From Actinoplanes xinjiangensis (GTDB taxonomy: Bacteria > Actinomycetota > Actinomycetes > Mycobacteriales > Micromonosporaceae): 64,000 bases of DNA. The stretch covers positions 55,623-119,622 of the forward strand of contig NZ_QGGR01000029.1 of NCBI RefSeq assembly GCF_003148685.1, written 5' to 3'. Shown piece after piece: positions 25,514 through 36,138 of this stretch. Under the pieces are notes generated by a model. That model worked only from the letters and a program-made list of their open reading frames with translations. It had not been told where the DNA came from and made no database searches. Within the stretch, counting starts at the first letter, position 1. Every line of letters begins with the position of its first letter. The translations under genes were made by a program, and so were the position numbers.

Positions 25514-25847
25514 CCGGTTCCGGTGCCGCGCGATCGCTCCGGTCGGCCGCGCGGCTGTCGACTTCGGCCGGTGACCCTCTCCTTGCTCGCGGTGGCATTT
25601 CATTGCCCCGTACGGGTACTCCCGGCCGCCCCCGCGGTTTTGGCCGCGCGCGGCGTTTCCGCGTTCGATCTCTTTCGTTACGAGACGCGTAGTCCCGTAT
25701 GCCTCCGGTCGATGCCGCGATCCGGATGTCGTCCGTAAGGGGTCGGCCGTGGCGGGCACGTGATTACCGTCCGTTTCTACGATGGGCGGTGACGCAGAGA
25801 AACGGCAGCATCATTCGCGACTTCCCAAAGGGGGCGGAGGTTCCACC
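25514..25847 (+). promoter_or_regulatory. 334-base spacer before the cyclase/STAND gene
   Basis: No gene is supported here. TACGAT at about 25776, with loosely placed upstream sequence, could be a -10 for the cyclase gene about 70 bases downstream. The rest is unremarkable GC-rich sequence. Confidence 0.25.
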
Positions 25848-28800
25848 GTGTCGGGACGGATCGAGCTACCCAGTGGCCTGGTGACCTTTATGTTCACCGA
25901 CATCGAGGGCTCGACACGACTTGCCCGGATGCTCGGTGAGACGTATCGGACGGTTCTCGGAGCGCATCGAGCAGTGCTACGCGGAGTATTCGACGACTTT
26001 GATGGTGTCGAGCTTCTCACTGAGGGTGACTCCTTTTTCGTGGCCTTCTCGAACGCCGACGCGGCGGTGGCGGCGTGTGTCGAAGCGCAGCGCCGACTGT
26101 CCGCACATGACTGGCCCCGCGACGACGCGGTCCCCCGGGTCCGGATGGGGCTGCACACCGGTCGGGCCGTGCCGATCGGCCAGGAGTACGCGAGCGCCGA
26201 AGTGCACCGGGCCGCGCGGGTGTCCGCTGCCGCCCATGGTGGCCAGGTGCTCTGCTCGGAGGCGACGGCCCTCGCGGTGACCGCCACTTACGCCGCCACC
26301 GCAGGCGGGACGACCGGTGCCGCGGCCGCCGCCACGCTGGCCACCGTGGATCTGCTCGACCTCGGCGCCTACCGGCTGCGCGGCTTCGACGACGACGAGC
26401 GCCTGTTCCAGGTGGTGGCGCCGGGCCTGGAGCGGGACTTCCCCCGCCCGCGGACCGCGGAGGCGCCCCGGCACAACCTTCCGGCCGAGCACGCCCCGTT
26501 CGTCGGGCGCCGGTCCGAACTGTCCGAGCTGGCCGCGCTGATCAGCCGCCACCGTCTGGTCACGGTCGTCGGTCCCGGCGGATCGGGCAAGACGCGCCTC
26601 ACTCATGCCGTGGCCGAGCAGTTGCTTCCGGCGTACCCCGGCGGGGTCTGGACGATCGATGCGGCGAACGCGGCGAAAGGCCTGCCGAATGCCCTGGCCG
26701 CGTCGCTCGGCCTGCGCCCCGAACCGGGTCGGCCGATGATCGACACGCTGGTCGAGGAGTGCGCCGAGCGCCGCATGCTGGTGGTGCTGCAGACGTGTGA
26801 GGCCGCGCCCGCCCTCACCACCACGCTGGTGCACCGGCTGCTCAGCCGCTGCCGCCGCCTCGACGTGCTGGCCACCGCCCGGGCGCCGCTCGCGCTCGCC
26901 GGGGAGACCGTGTGGCGGATTCCGCCGCTCGTGCCGGCCGACGCGTTCGCGCTGCTCCGGGACCGGGCGGCGGCCGCGCAGGGGGGACGTCCGGGCGACG
27001 GTGACCCGCAACTGGCCCGGCTGGCCGCCCGTCTGGAGGGTTCGCCGCTGGTGATCCAGCTGGCCGCGGCGCGGCTGCGGCTGCTTCCGGCCGAACAACT
27101 GGCCCGGCGTCTCGACGACCCGCTCGGTGCGCTCGACAACGACGCCGCCGGTGACGGCCGGCACGCCAGCCTCGCCAACAACCTGACCTGGTCCTACCGG
27201 ACGCTGAGCAGCCGCGCCGCCGACCTGCTGCACCGCCTCGCCGTCTTCGCCGGCCCGGTCGATCTCGCAACCGTCGAGTGGTACGACCCGGAAGCCCTGA
27301 GCGCCCTCTCCGAACTGGCCGACAAGTCGCTGGTCGAGGTGACGCCCGGCCCCCGTTACCGGCTGTCCGAACAGGTCCGCGCCTACGCGCTGCGCCGTCT
27401 CGCGGCGACCGGCGGCGAGGGGGCCGCCCGGGACCGGCACCTCACCTGGTCACTGCACACCCTCGACCGGGTCACCGTGGACACCGACGACCAGGTCCGC
27501 ACGCTCTCCCTGACCGAGTTGAGCCCCTACGTGGCCGAGTGGCAGACGGCGCTGCGCTGGGCCGCCGAGACCGGTGACGTGACCGCCGGACTGCGGCTGG
27601 CGACCGCCCTCGACCCGTGGTGGCGCGAACACGGCGACACCCTCGAGGGCCGGGAGCTGCTCGCCGCCCTCTACCGGCACCTGCCCGCCGGCGGCATCCC
27701 GCCCAACCTGGCCGCGGCCTATCTCGTGCACGCCGGACTCACCGCCGACCGCACCGAACAGGACCACTACCTGACCCTAGCCGAGGCCACCGCCGAAGCC
27801 GCCGGGGCCGCCGAAGCCGGAGCCGGAACCGGAGCCGCCCGCTCTGCCACCGGGACTGCCGTGGAACCGGGAGCCGCCCGGTCCGCCGCGGGAGCCGGGC
27901 CCACCGCCGAGTCGGGAAGCCCTCGGTCCGCCACCAAGGCCACCGAAGCCACCGAATCCGCGGGAGCCACCCAAGGCGCGGGAGCCACCCAAGGCGCGGG
28001 AGCCACCGAAAAAGGCGCGGGAGCCACCGAAGCCGCGGGAGCCGCCCGGGCCGCCGCAGCAGGGACCGCCGGGATCGTGGAAGCAGGAGCCCCCGAGATC
28101 ACCTCAGCGGCCGCCGACACCGCAACGACCGCCGGCACGGCAACCACCGAGGCGGCCGGGAAGCTCACCACCGACGGCGAGCGCCCCGGCGAGACGGCCC
28201 TGCGCCTCCGGATCCGGATCGCCCGTCTGACTCTGGCCGGCGACGACCCCCGTGCCACCGAGCGCGACTGTCGTGAGGCGATCGCGCTGGCCGACCGCGC
28301 CGGTGTACCGAACACCGCCTTTCCCGCCGTTCTGACCCTGGCCGAACTGCTCTGGCGCCGCGACGCACTGAATGAGGCGGCCGAACTGCTGGGCGCCGCC
28401 CGTCACCTGGAGGCCGCCCGTCCCGAGGACCGTGGCCGCCGTGCCGTCGACTGGCTGCTCGGCATGGTCGCGCTACGCCGCGGCGACCTGGTGGCCGCCC
28501 ACGATCATCTGGTGGTGGCGTTGCGGTCCCGGCTGCGGCACGGATTCCGCGGTGCGGCCGCCGACGCGGTGGCGGCGATCGCGGTCCGCTGTGTGCTCGG
28601 CGGTGACCCGGCGACCGCGACGGTGCTGTTCGGGGGCGCGGAGGCGGCCCGCGGAGCCCGCCGGACCGCGTCGTTCGGCGCCTTCTGGTCGGCGCAGCAG
28701 GCGGCGCTGCGGGCGGCGCTCGGCGACATCGCCTTCGACGCGGCCTACGCCGACGGCGCCGGCATCGGCTTCGACCGGATAGTCGCCATGGCTCTGGCAG

Positions 28801-28856
28801 TCGAACACCCCGACCTGGAGAACGGTGCCGCACGGTTCGCGCAGATAGTCAGATGA
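25848..28856 (+). CDS. Class III cyclase-like domain fused to NB-ARC-type ATPase (STAND regulator)
   Basis: A 1002-aa multidomain protein. Residues 10-175 are a class III nucleotide cyclase-like domain: FMFTDIEGSTRLARM holds the first metal Asp and LLTEGDSFFVAF the second. The base-selecting Lys is absent, and EVHRAARVSAAAHGGQ has His where Asn is usual, so cyclase activity is doubtful. A P-loop GPGGSGKTRL at about 242 starts an AAA/NB-ARC domain, followed by a winged helix and TPR-like repeats. Residues about 645-780 are a very Ala-rich linker of GATQ/GATE-like repeats. GTG follows GGAGG by 7 bases. Likely a signalling ATPase; no DNA-binding C-terminus is seen. Confidence 0.86.
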   Translation: MSGRIELPSGLVTFMFTDIEGSTRLARMLGETYRTVLGAHRAVLRGVFDDFDGVELLTEGDSFFVAFSNADAAVAACVEAQRRLSAHDWPRDDAVPRVRMGLHTGRAVPIGQEYASAEVHRAARVSAAAHGGQVLCSEATALAVTATYAATAGGTTGAAAAATLATVDLLDLGAYRLRGFDDDERLFQVVAPGLERDFPRPRTAEAPRHNLPAEHAPFVGRRSELSELAALISRHRLVTVVGPGGSGKTRLTHAVAEQLLPAYPGGVWTIDAANAAKGLPNALAASLGLRPEPGRPMIDTLVEECAERRMLVVLQTCEAAPALTTTLVHRLLSRCRRLDVLATARAPLALAGETVWRIPPLVPADAFALLRDRAAAAQGGRPGDGDPQLARLAARLEGSPLVIQLAAARLRLLPAEQLARRLDDPLGALDNDAAGDGRHASLANNLTWSYRTLSSRAADLLHRLAVFAGPVDLATVEWYDPEALSALSELADKSLVEVTPGPRYRLSEQVRAYALRRLAATGGEGAARDRHLTWSLHTLDRVTVDTDDQVRTLSLTELSPYVAEWQTALRWAAETGDVTAGLRLATALDPWWREHGDTLEGRELLAALYRHLPAGGIPPNLAAAYLVHAGLTADRTEQDHYLTLAEATAEAAGAAEAGAGTGAARSATGTAVEPGAARSAAGAGPTAESGSPRSATKATEATESAGATQGAGATQGAGATEKGAGATEAAGAARAAAAGTAGIVEAGAPEITSAAADTATTAGTATTEAAGKLTTDGERPGETALRLRIRIARLTLAGDDPRATERDCREAIALADRAGVPNTAFPAVLTLAELLWRRDALNEAAELLGAARHLEAARPEDRGRRAVDWLLGMVALRRGDLVAAHDHLVVALRSRLRHGFRGAAADAVAAIAVRCVLGGDPATATVLFGGAEAARGARRTASFGAFWSAQQAALRAALGDIAFDAAYADGAGIGFDRIVAMALAVEHPDLENGAARFAQIVR
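27780..28160 (+). repeat. Ala/Gly-rich repeat region within the cyclase/STAND gene
   Basis: The coding sequence repeats short units (GCGGGAGCCACC and relatives), giving runs such as GATQGAGATQGAGATE. It separates the winged-helix part from the TPR-like C-terminus and looks like a slippage-prone flexible linker. Confidence 0.75.
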
Positions 28857-29041
28857 TGCGGTTCACGCAGACAGTCGGATGACGCGGTTCGCTCAGATGA
28901 TCATGGGGTACGCCACCGGCCGTCCCCACCGCATACGCCCGGCGGTCGCGCTGTCGGCCGGGACCGGCCGCCGGCGTCGCGGGGCGCGGGCGGAACGGGC
29001 GTGAACTGCTTTCGTGGGCGTTTCCGGGCGTACCGGATGAT

Positions 29042-29488
29042 CTATGTTCTCGGCAGGAACCGCACCGTCTCGTAGTAGGTGAACGCGATGCCGTTGCAGA
29101 AGGGTTGCGCGAGCATGTGCCGGGCGTCGCAGACGCGGCGCAGGTCGGCGCGGAAGACCTCGTCGATGCGGTCCTTGTGGCGGGCGAGGTCGTGCCGGTA
29201 GTTGCGGTAGCCGAAGTCGTGGTGCCGGCAGGCGTCGGCGAAATCGAAGCCGACCGGGGTGTCGGGCGCGCGCGTACACACGTCGCTGGACCAGTCGAAA
29301 CGGTAGACGGCCCACCTGTCCTGCTGACGGCGGGCGGCCTTCCAGGCGGCGGTGCTCTCCGCGGTCGGTTGTGTCCAGCTCGCCAGGACCTCGTCACGGG
29401 TCGGCTCGGTGCCGGTCGATGCGGCCGCCGCGGGCGGGGCCGGGACGAGGACGACCGCGAGGAGCGCGGTAACCGTCATGTGGCGCAT
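29042..29488 (-). CDS. Secreted prokaryotic phospholipase A2
   Basis: Small secreted lipase of 148 aa that hydrolyses the sn-2 ester of phospholipids with Ca2+. A signal peptide (residues 1-22, TVTALLAVVLVPAPPAAAAS) is followed by the Streptomyces-type PLA2 core: FDWSSDVCTRAPDTPVGFDF, then the catalytic dyad in ACRHHDFGYRNYR, and two further cysteines (VCDAR, QPFCNG) that pair with the first two. The first ATG follows GGAGG and is preferred to the Met three codons on. Stand-alone gene divergent from the potassium channel. Confidence 0.93.
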   Translation of the reverse strand: MRHMTVTALLAVVLVPAPPAAAASTGTEPTRDEVLASWTQPTAESTAAWKAARRQQDRWAVYRFDWSSDVCTRAPDTPVGFDFADACRHHDFGYRNYRHDLARHKDRIDEVFRADLRRVCDARHMLAQPFCNGIAFTYYETVRFLPRT

Positions 29489-29581
29489 GTGAGACCTCCG
29501 ACGCGCGGCCGGTGACTGATGTGATGTGCTGGGATACGTCCTTCAGCTTGACCGTTAAGGTGATCGCGTGCGAGCTGTTCC

Positions 29582-30594
29582 ATGATTCATCTACCTCTGG
29601 TCCGGCAGGGACCGTTACGGGCCCTCGGGGTCCGTTTGTTGATGGCGACCTCCCTGGTGCTGCTCGCGGTCGGGGTGATCTACATCGACCGGGACGGCTA
29701 CCGGGACGTCAACGAGGACGGCCTCACCCTGCTCGACTGCTTCTACTACGCGGTCGTCTCGCTCTCCACCACCGGCTACGGCGACATCACGCCGGAGACC
29801 CAGTCGGCCCGGCTGGTGAACGTCCTGTTCATCACGCCCGCCCGGGTCCTCTTCCTGATCATCCTGGTCGGCACCACACTGGAGGTGCTGACCGACCAGT
29901 ACCGCAAGGGCCTTCGGGTCAGCCGGTGGAGGCGCAAGTTGAAGGACCACGTGATCATCTGCGGCTACGGCACCAAGGGCCGGGCCGCGGTCGCCGCGCT
30001 GCTGGAGACGGGGTATGACAAGGCCCGGATCGTCATCGTGGAGAACCGGGAGGTCGGTGTCCGGCAGGCCGCGGCCAGTGGTTTCGTCGTCATCGAGGGT
30101 GATGCGACCCGGTCGTCGGTGCTGAACGAGGCGGATGTGAAGAACGCCAAGTCGGTCATCATCGCCACCGACCGGGACGAGTCGTCGGTGCTGATCACGT
30201 TGACGGTGCGCCAGTTGACGGCCGGCCAGGTGCGGATCATCGCGGCGGTCCGCGAGCAGGAGAACGCCGCCCTGCTGAAGCAGAGCGGCGCCCATCACGT
30301 GATCGTGTCGTCGTCGACGGCGGGCCGGCTGCTGGGCCTGACGACGACCGCGCCGCCGCTGATCGACGTGGTGGAGGATCTGCTGACCCCCGGTCAGGGC
30401 ATGGCGCTGGCGATGCGGTCGGCGGAGCGGGCCGAGGTGGGCCGCAATCCGCGGGAGCTGCCGACCCTGGTGGTGGCGCTGATCCGCCGGGGCAAGGTCC
30501 TGCCGCTCGGTGGCGAGCAGATCGTCACGATCGAGACCGGCGACCTGCTCGTCTACATCCGCGACGACGAGTCCGTCCCCAGCGGGGTCAGCTT

Positions 30595-30598
<4 letters not shown>
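29582..30598 (+). CDS. Two-TM potassium channel with TrkA-N (RCK) domain
   Basis: K+ channel subunit of 338 aa. Helix 1 covers about residues 17-35, the pore loop carries the K+ filter TTGYGD (63-68), and helix 2 is about 80-100. From about 123 a cytoplasmic RCK domain begins: HVIICGYGTKGRAAVAALLE with the nucleotide-binding GxGxxG and IVIVENRE; a TrkA-C part ends the protein. It gates K+ flux in response to nucleotides or ions. Codon 12 is the rare TTA. Its stop overlaps the convergent korB stop by 4 bases. Confidence 0.93.
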
Positions 30599-31597
<999 letters not shown>

Positions 31598-31605
<8 letters not shown>

Positions 31606-33463
31606 TCTTGACCACGTCCTCCAGCATGCTCTCCAGCGTCGCCGCGGTGAACGGCAGGCCGCTGACCTGGTTGAACGAAACCGCGTCGACAAGGTATCGG
31701 GATCGGATCACGGCGGCCAGCTGGCCGAGGTTCATCTCCGGGATCACGACCTTGTCGTAGCCGGCGAGCACCTCGCCGAGGTTCGCGGGGAGCGGCGACA
31801 GGTGCCGCAGGTGCGCCTGCGCGATGGTGAGGCCACGCTGGCGCAGCGCCCGGCAGGCGGCCCCGATCGGCCCGTAGGTGGAGCCCCAGCCGAGCACCAG
31901 CACCCGGGCACCCTCGGACGGGTCCTCGACGTCCAGCTCGGGCACCGGGATGGCGTCGATGCGGGCCTGCCGGGTGCGGACCATGAATTCGTGGTTCGCC
32001 GGGTCGTACGAGATGTCACCGGTCTTGTCGGCCTTCTCCAGACCCCCGATGCGGTGCTCCAGGCCGGGCGTTCCGGGCACGGCCCACGGCCGCGCCATCG
32101 TCTCCGGATCACGGAGGTACGGCAGGAAGCGCCCGTCGGGGGTGTTGGGCGCCGCGGCGAACGAGACCCGCAGATCGGGCAGCTCGTCCACGGACGGCAG
32201 GAGCCACGGCTCCGAGCCGTTGGCCACGTAGTTGTCGGACAGCAGGATCACCGGGGTGCGGTAGGTCAGCGCGATCCGGGCCGCCTCCAGCGCCGCGTGG
32301 AAGCAGTCGGACGGTGACTTGGGCGCGATCACCGCGAGGGGCGCCTCGCCGTGCCGGCCGAACAGCGCCATGTTGAGGTCGGCCTGCTCGGTCTTGGTCG
32401 GCATGCCGGTCGACGGGCCGGCCCGCTGCACGTCGACGACCACCAACGGCAGTTCGAGGGCGATGGCGAGCGAGATGGTCTCGCCCTTGAGGGCCACGCC
32501 GGGGCCGGAGGTGGTGGTGACACCGAGTGCCCCGCCGTAGGAGGCTCCGAGCGCCGCCCCGATCGCCGCGATCTCGTCCTCGGCCTGCATCGTGGTGACG
32601 CCGAACCGCTTGTGCTTGGACAGCTCGTGCAGGATGTCGGAGGCCGGGGTGATCGGGTAGGCGCCGAGGAACAGCGGCAGTTTCGAGCGCACCGCGGCGG
32701 CCACCAGCCCGAGCGCGAGCGCCTGGTTGCCGGTGATGTTGCGGTAGGTGCCGGCCGGCATCTTCGCCGGCTTGATCTCGTAGCGCACCGAGAACGCCTC
32801 GGTGGTCTCGCCGTAGTTCCACCCGGCCCGGAACGCCTCCTTGTTCGCCGTGACCAGGTCGGGCCGCTTGGCGAACTTGCGCTCCAGGAACCGCAGCGTC
32901 GACTCGTACGGCCGCGAGTACATCCAGCTGAGCAGCCCCAGCGCGAACATGTTCTTGGCGCGCTCGCCGTCCTTCTTCGAGACGCCGCTCTCGGCCAGCG
33001 CGCCTACGGTCAGGGAGGTGAGGGCCACCGGGTGCACCGCGAACCCGTCGAGTGAGCCGTCCTCCAGGGGACTGACGGCGTAACCGACCTTGGTCAGGTT
33101 GCGGCGGGTGAACTCGTCGGTGTTGACGATGATGTCGGCCCCGGCGGGCAGGTCGGCCACGTTGGCCTTGAGTGCCGCCGGGTTCATCGCCACCAGTACG
33201 TCCGGCGCGTCGCCGGGGGTCAGGATGTCGTAGTCGGCGAAGTGCACCTGAAAGCTGGAGACCCCGGGCAGGGTCCCGGCTGGTGCGCGGATCTCCGCCG
33301 GGAAGTTCGGAAGCGTCGAGATGTCGTTGCCGAGTTGTGCGGTCTCCGACGTGAACCGGTCGCCGGTGAGCTGCATGCCGTCGCCGGAGTCGCCGGCGAA
33401 ACGGATGACCACCCGGTCCAGTTGCTCGACTCGCTTCTCGACTCGCTTCTCGGGAGCGGCCAC
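31598..33463 (-). CDS. korA: 2-oxoacid:ferredoxin oxidoreductase, fused gamma-alpha subunit
   Basis: Partner of the beta subunit, 621 aa. Residues 1-200 form the gamma domain (VVIRFAGDSGDGMQLTGDRF); the rest is the alpha (pyrimidine-binding) part with GNQALALGLVAAA, AYPITPASDILHEL, QAEDEIAAIGAALGASYGGA and TTSGPGVALKGE. The GTG start follows GGAGG by 7 bases. The gamma-alpha fusion is the normal actinobacterial form. First gene of the two-gene operon; an orphan nuoA is divergent upstream. Confidence 0.94.
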
Positions 33464-33634
33464 GATTCAACCTCCAAAAGGCGCGGTCGGCTGCGTCACG
33501 AGCGTCGATGAGCCGGCCCGCTGATCGTCACTTCCACACTACGTCGCCACCCCTTACGAAGGGGCCCCGGACCGTTGCCCACAGTAGCTATCGGGTATCG
33601 GACGGGCCAGTGCTCTTCGGTAGGCTGCACGATC

Positions 33635-34012
33635 GTGGAGGGATATCTGGGCTCGTATGCGCTTCTCGGTCTCGTCCTGGCCGCCGGTGTGCTGCTGTTC
33701 GTCGCCGCGTTCGGTGCGAACCGGCTGCTCCGGCCGGGCCGTCCGGCGGAACCGGCGGGCAAGCGGATCTCCTACGAGAGCGGCATCGATCCGGTCGGGG
33801 GCGACTGGGCGCAGGCGCAGATCCGGTATTACGTGTACGCGTACCTTTATGTCCTTTTCGCTGTTGAGGCGGTTTTTCTCTTCCCGTGGGCGCTGATCTT
33901 CGATCGTCCCGGTTTCGGCGGTCTCTCCATCGCGGAGATGGGCATCTTCGTCGCGGTGCTCGCGCTCGGCATCCTCTACGCCTGGCGCAAGAAGATCCTC
34001 AGCTGGACCTGA
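33635..34012 (+). CDS. nuoA: NADH-quinone oxidoreductase subunit A (orphan copy)
   Basis: Membrane subunit A of complex I (125 aa), three helices. The family signature is the cytoplasmic loop KRISYESGIDPVGGDWAQAQIRYYVYAYLYVLFAVEAVFLFPWAL. GTG at 33635 opens with EGYLGSYALLGLV, the first helix. No other nuo gene is in the window, so this is a solitary copy and the main complex must be encoded elsewhere. It is divergent from korAB; in Streptomyces a second partial nuo cluster sits beside kor genes, so this may be a remnant. Confidence 0.9.
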   Translation: MEGYLGSYALLGLVLAAGVLLFVAAFGANRLLRPGRPAEPAGKRISYESGIDPVGGDWAQAQIRYYVYAYLYVLFAVEAVFLFPWALIFDRPGFGGLSIAEMGIFVAVLALGILYAWRKKILSWT

Positions 34013-34066
34013 ACCAGACGGGTGGCGGTCTCGCCTCCGGAAAGCGGACATGTCAACATCGTGCGC

Positions 34067-34591
34067 ATGGGTCAGCTTCTCCTCTTCATCGTCGTGGCTC
34101 TGGTCGTCGCGACGATCGTCTTCGGCGTGACCGTGTTGCTGAGCGGCAGCGACCCCGGGCTGACCCCGGTCGAGCCCGACGGCCGTGCGGTCCCGCTGCC
34201 CGGCGACCGTCCCCTCGGCGAGGAGGACATCTCCCGGACCAGGTTCGACACCGTCTGGCGGGGCTACCGGATGGCACAGGTCGACCAGGCGCTCCAGCGG
34301 GCGGCGTACGACATCGGCTACAAGGGCGAGCTGATCGGCGTGCTGGAGGCCGAGGTGGCCGCCCTGCGCGCCGGCCGGACCGACGAGGCCGACGCGCTGC
34401 GCCGGGCCCGTGAGGCGGCGCTCGCCCCGGCCGCCGCCGTCCCGCCCGTGCCGGAGCCGGCGATCATCCCGATGGAGCCGTCCGCCGACGACTCGGCCAC
34501 GAACGGCGACTCCGCCGGCGGGTCCTCCACGAACGGCGACTCCGCGGGCGGGTCCTCCGCCAAGGAACAGGAGCCGGTGGAGAAACGATGA
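34067..34591 (+). CDS. DivIVA-domain membrane protein
   Basis: A 174-aa protein with an N-terminal membrane helix (LLLFIVVALVVATIVFGVTVLL), then a short DivIVA-like segment ISRTRFDTVWRGYRMAQVDQALQRAAYDIGYKGELI (about 56-91) and a helical/disordered tail rich in Asp, Ser and Gly. GTG two codons earlier is an equal start candidate. A homologous gene precedes tag in mycobacteria (Rv1209-Rv1210), and here SRPBCC and tag follow with 4-base overlaps. Possibly a cell-pole or division-site membrane factor; that is inference from the domain. Confidence 0.82.
   Translation: MGQLLLFIVVALVVATIVFGVTVLLSGSDPGLTPVEPDGRAVPLPGDRPLGEEDISRTRFDTVWRGYRMAQVDQALQRAAYDIGYKGELIGVLEAEVAALRAGRTDEADALRRAREAALAPAAAVPPVPEPAIIPMEPSADDSATNGDSAGGSSTNGDSAGGSSAKEQEPVEKR
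34499..34558 (+). repeat. 30-bp direct tandem repeat (two copies)
   Basis: ACGAACGGCGACTCCGCCGG... occurs twice back to back with one base change, encoding TNGDSAGGSS twice in the tail of the DivIVA-domain protein. Confidence 0.85.
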
Positions 34592-35058
34592 GCAACGACT
34601 CGGAGGCGGGACCAGGTGAGTTCACCGCCACGGTGATCGTCAACGCGCCCGCGCCCAAGGTCTTCTCCGCGTTCATGAACTGGGAGAAGCAGTCCGAGTG
34701 GATCCCGTTCACCCGGGTCCGGGTGGTCGAGGGCGACGGTGGCGAGGGCAGTCTCGTCGAGGCGGTCACCACGTTGGGCCCGGCGACACTCCGCGACGAG
34801 CTGCGCGTGGTCAAGGTCAACGCGCCGTACGAGGTGCGCGTCGTGCACTGCGGCAAGGTGCTGAAGGGCCCGGGTGCGATGCGCTGCACCGCGATGTCCG
34901 GCGACCGTACCCAGGTGGTCCTGCACGAGTGGTTCCAGCTGCCGGCCGGCGCGGTCGGCAAGATCGCCTGGCCGGTGTTGTGGCCGGGGTCGAAACTGGG
35001 CTTCACCGGCGCGCTCAGACGATTCGCCCGCCTCGTCGAGCAGGGCCGTCTTCCGTGA
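34588..35058 (+). CDS. SRPBCC (START-like) ligand-binding protein
   Basis: A 156-aa polyketide cyclase/START-like fold. It opens with the beta strand FTATVIVNAPAPKVFSAFMNWEKQSEWIPF, the family hallmark, and ends with the long helix GFTGALRRFARLVEQG that closes the cavity. Ligand unknown. ATGA overlap with the DivIVA-domain gene and GTGA overlap with tag place it in a three-gene coupled unit. Confidence 0.86.
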   Translation: MSNDSEAGPGEFTATVIVNAPAPKVFSAFMNWEKQSEWIPFTRVRVVEGDGGEGSLVEAVTTLGPATLRDELRVVKVNAPYEVRVVHCGKVLKGPGAMRCTAMSGDRTQVVLHEWFQLPAGAVGKIAWPVLWPGSKLGFTGALRRFARLVEQGRLP

Positions 35059-35627
35059 CCGACGACGGCCTCGTGATCGGTGCCGACGGCCGCCCCCGCT
35101 GCTCCTGGGGCGGCAGCACGCCCGACTACGCGATCTACCACGACGAGGAGTGGGGTAAGCCGGTCCGCGGCGACGACGCGCTGTTCGAGCGGCTCACCCT
35201 GGAGGCGTTCCAGTCCGGCCTGTCGTGGATCACCATCCTGCGCAAGCGGCCGGCGTTCCGGGCCGCCTTCGCCGGATTCTCGATCGCGAAGGTCGCCGAA
35301 TTCACCGAGTCCGACGCCGCCCGCCTGATGGCCGACCCGGGCATCGTCCGCAACCGGATGAAGGTCGACGCGGCGCTGCACAACGCCCGGGTGGCGGTCG
35401 AGCTGGACCTGACGGAGCTGCTCTGGTCGTTCGCGCCGGCGACGAGGGACCGCCCGCGCACCCGCGCCGACGTCCCGGCCGTCACCGGAGAGTCCACCGC
35501 CATGGCGAAGGCGCTCAAGAAGCGCGGCTTCAAGTTCGTCGGGCCCACCACCGCGTACGCGTTGATGCAGGCCACCGGCATGGTCGACGACCACCTCACG
35601 GACTGCTGGGTGCCCGTGATGAGATGA
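35055..35627 (+). CDS. tag: DNA-3-methyladenine glycosylase I
   Basis: Excises 3-methyladenine from alkylated DNA (base excision repair). The zinc-snap ligands of the Tag family are all present: C16 (RCSW), H29 (IYHDEEWG), H180 and C184 (HLTDCW). The base-recognition Glu lies in LTLEAFQSGLSW. GTG at 35055 overlaps the preceding stop and starts just before the signature; the frame is open far upstream but that part belongs to the SRPBCC gene in another frame. It is 190 aa, normal. Confidence 0.95.
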   Translation: MTDDGLVIGADGRPRCSWGGSTPDYAIYHDEEWGKPVRGDDALFERLTLEAFQSGLSWITILRKRPAFRAAFAGFSIAKVAEFTESDAARLMADPGIVRNRMKVDAALHNARVAVELDLTELLWSFAPATRDRPRTRADVPAVTGESTAMAKALKKRGFKFVGPTTAYALMQATGMVDDHLTDCWVPVMR

Positions 35628-35631
35628 CACC

Positions 35632-36138
35632 ATGGCTCAGTTCGTGGTGATCATTCCGGAAGGGCAGTGGGCGACCGAGCGGTTGTTCCAGCACGACGCG
35701 GTGACGGTGGCCTCCTCGGCCGGCCCGGCGGTCGGCGACGAGGTGCTGCTGGTCGCCGAGGATCAGGTCGTCGCCCTGACCCGGGTGGAGAAGGCAGACG
35801 GCGGCGAGCTGGCTCTGTGGTATCTGCGGCGCGCCTTCGACGAGGCGATCCCCTTCGAGGGACCGGCCGGCGCGATCGACGAGGAGACCTTCCAGCGGTA
35901 CGCGCGGCGACTCGGCCCGGCCGCCGACAAGAAGCCGTGGCTGGTCAGCGTGGCCATGCCGATCGAGGCGGTGAACCCGGCGGAGGCGGTGCGGCAGTTC
36001 TGGTCGCACGTGCTGGAGCTGGGCCCGGCGGAGCTGCCCACCTACGTCTGGCCGTCCGGTGACGAGCTGGCCATGCAGGCCTTCGTCCTCGGGGCCGAGG
36101 CGAACCAGGACCCCGAGGAAGAGGACGAGGACGACTAG
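35632..36138 (+). CDS. Conserved hypothetical acidic protein
   Basis: A 168-aa soluble protein I do not recognise. It starts AQFVVIIPEGQWATERLF, has a beta-rich core with EVLLVAEDQVVALTRVEK that resembles an EVE/ASCH-like barrel, and ends in a very acidic EEEDEDD tail. It starts five bases after the tag stop, so it is probably co-transcribed with tag. The EVE-like resemblance is only an impression; a fold search would decide. Confidence 0.78.
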   Translation: MAQFVVIIPEGQWATERLFQHDAVTVASSAGPAVGDEVLLVAEDQVVALTRVEKADGGELALWYLRRAFDEAIPFEGPAGAIDEETFQRYARRLGPAADKKPWLVSVAMPIEAVNPAEAVRQFWSHVLELGPAELPTYVWPSGDELAMQAFVLGAEANQDPEEEDEDD

